From NCBI GenBank assembly GCA_947305445.1, contig CAMZDU010000091.1, positions 1 through 5,694 of the forward strand: DNA of 5,694 nt, read 5' to 3'. The stretch is from an uncultured Selenomonadales bacterium (GTDB taxonomy: Bacteria; Bacillota; Negativicutes; Selenomonadales; Selenomonadaceae). The first letter of the stretch is position 1; each line of letters begins with the position of its first letter. Shown one piece after another: positions 5,456 to 5,694 of this stretch. Both the position numbers and the translations under genes were made by a program. The notes below the pieces were generated by a model. The model searched no databases. It had not been told where the DNA came from and saw nothing but the letters and a program-made list of their open reading frames with translations.

Positions 5456-5490
5456 GCTTGCAAGCAAATTTAAGCGAAATTTCGATTTGC
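5456..5490. repeat. Adjoining inverted repeats upstream of the ccmE promoter
   Basis: GCTTGCAAGC (5456-5465) is a perfect 10-base palindrome. It abuts GCAAAT (5464-5469) paired with ATTTGC (5485-5490), between which lies CGAAATTTCG-like symmetry. No T run follows on the minus strand, so it does not look like an intrinsic terminator for the upstream gene. It may be part of the regulatory region or simply AT-rich symmetry. Confidence 0.35.
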
Positions 5491-5498
5491 GCCACTCA

Positions 5499-5694
5499 TT
5501 ATTTTCCAAAATCACGATTCATGTCAACGAACTCGACAAGCTCGTCGACGCTGTAACATTCTATGACTGTGTGACAAATTTGCTTGAGGAGTTGTTGCAG
5601 TTTGTGGAAGTCACCGTTGGGCGGGAACGGCTCCTCCGCGTTGACAACGGCGGTTGAAGTTTCCGTGCGAATATATGCGGCAGGATAGAAATTG
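5499..5694 (-). CDS. C-terminal end of an unrecognised protein (partial, start outside window)
   Basis: A minus-strand frame is open from 5693 to TAA at 5499-5501, giving 64 C-terminal residues. The visible sequence runs NFYPAAYIRTETS, then a Pro-rich turn (EEPFPPNGD), then a helical stretch FHKLQQLLKQICHTVIECY, and ends SVDELVEFVDMNRDFGK. The soluble, mixed-charge character suggests a cytoplasmic protein with an alpha-helical C-terminus. I do not recognise the family. It runs in the same direction as ccmE, but 119 bases containing a promoter separate its stop from the ccmE start, so it is probably a different transcription unit. Coding character is supported by the uninterrupted frame and a protein-like composition, but the fragment is short. 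Confidence 0.6.
   Translation of the reverse strand, partial: NFYPAAYIRTETSTAVVNAEEPFPPNGDFHKLQQLLKQICHTVIECYSVDELVEFVDMNRDFGK

Noticed and set aside
5380..5463. Longer ccmE frame starting at ATG 5463
   Set aside because: The extra 28 residues would be translated from DNA holding the palindrome and TGATATAAT promoter, and would put an Arg-rich stretch before the membrane helix. The GTG at 5379 has a perfect AAGGAGG.

Overview
The window looks like a piece of an anaerobically respiring, diderm bacterial chromosome. Its core is a leftward (minus-strand) five-gene operon for respiratory nitrite ammonification and for the cytochrome c maturation that supports it. In order of transcription it reads ccmE, ccmF, a small unrecognised Ala/Gly-rich gene, nrfH, nrfA. 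The CcmE carries a Cys-x-x-x-Tyr heme-binding motif in place of the usual His-x-x-x-Tyr. This marks the variant cytochrome c maturation System I known from sulfate reducers, archaea and some other anaerobes. Together with multiple non-ATG starts behind strong Shine-Dalgarno sequences, this suggests a Negativicutes-like (diderm Firmicutes) or deltaproteobacterial-type host. That taxonomic guess is inference only.

Layout. Positions 1-113 hold the C-terminal end of a plus-strand TPR protein. A 151-base gap follows, with a good sigma-70-type promoter (186-214) that leads into ndk (nucleoside diphosphate kinase, 265-681). ndk converges on the nrf operon, and the two transcription units share a bidirectional terminator (699-745). 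The minus-strand operon fills 756-5379. It begins at an extended -10 promoter (5411-5419), upstream of which lies a 16-base palindrome with Crp/Fnr-like geometry (5438-5453). The right edge (5499-5694) holds the C-terminal 64 codons of an unrecognised minus-strand gene.

How the genes fit together. NrfH (tetraheme, membrane anchored, NapC/NirT family) takes electrons from menaquinol and passes them to NrfA. NrfA is a pentaheme reductase that converts nitrite to ammonium on the outer face of the cytoplasmic membrane. The two proteins need nine covalently attached hemes, one of them on the special CxxCK site of NrfA. CcmE (heme chaperone) and CcmF (heme lyase) in the same operon would help attach them. 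The 129-residue protein between ccmF and nrfH has no cysteines and no heme motif; its role is unknown, but its position suggests a part in maturation or assembly.

Four of the five operon genes appear to start at GTG or TTG, and the genes are tightly packed: gaps of 4, 5 and 45 bases, then an 8-base overlap. Nothing in the window is an obvious mobile element, RNA gene or CRISPR array.
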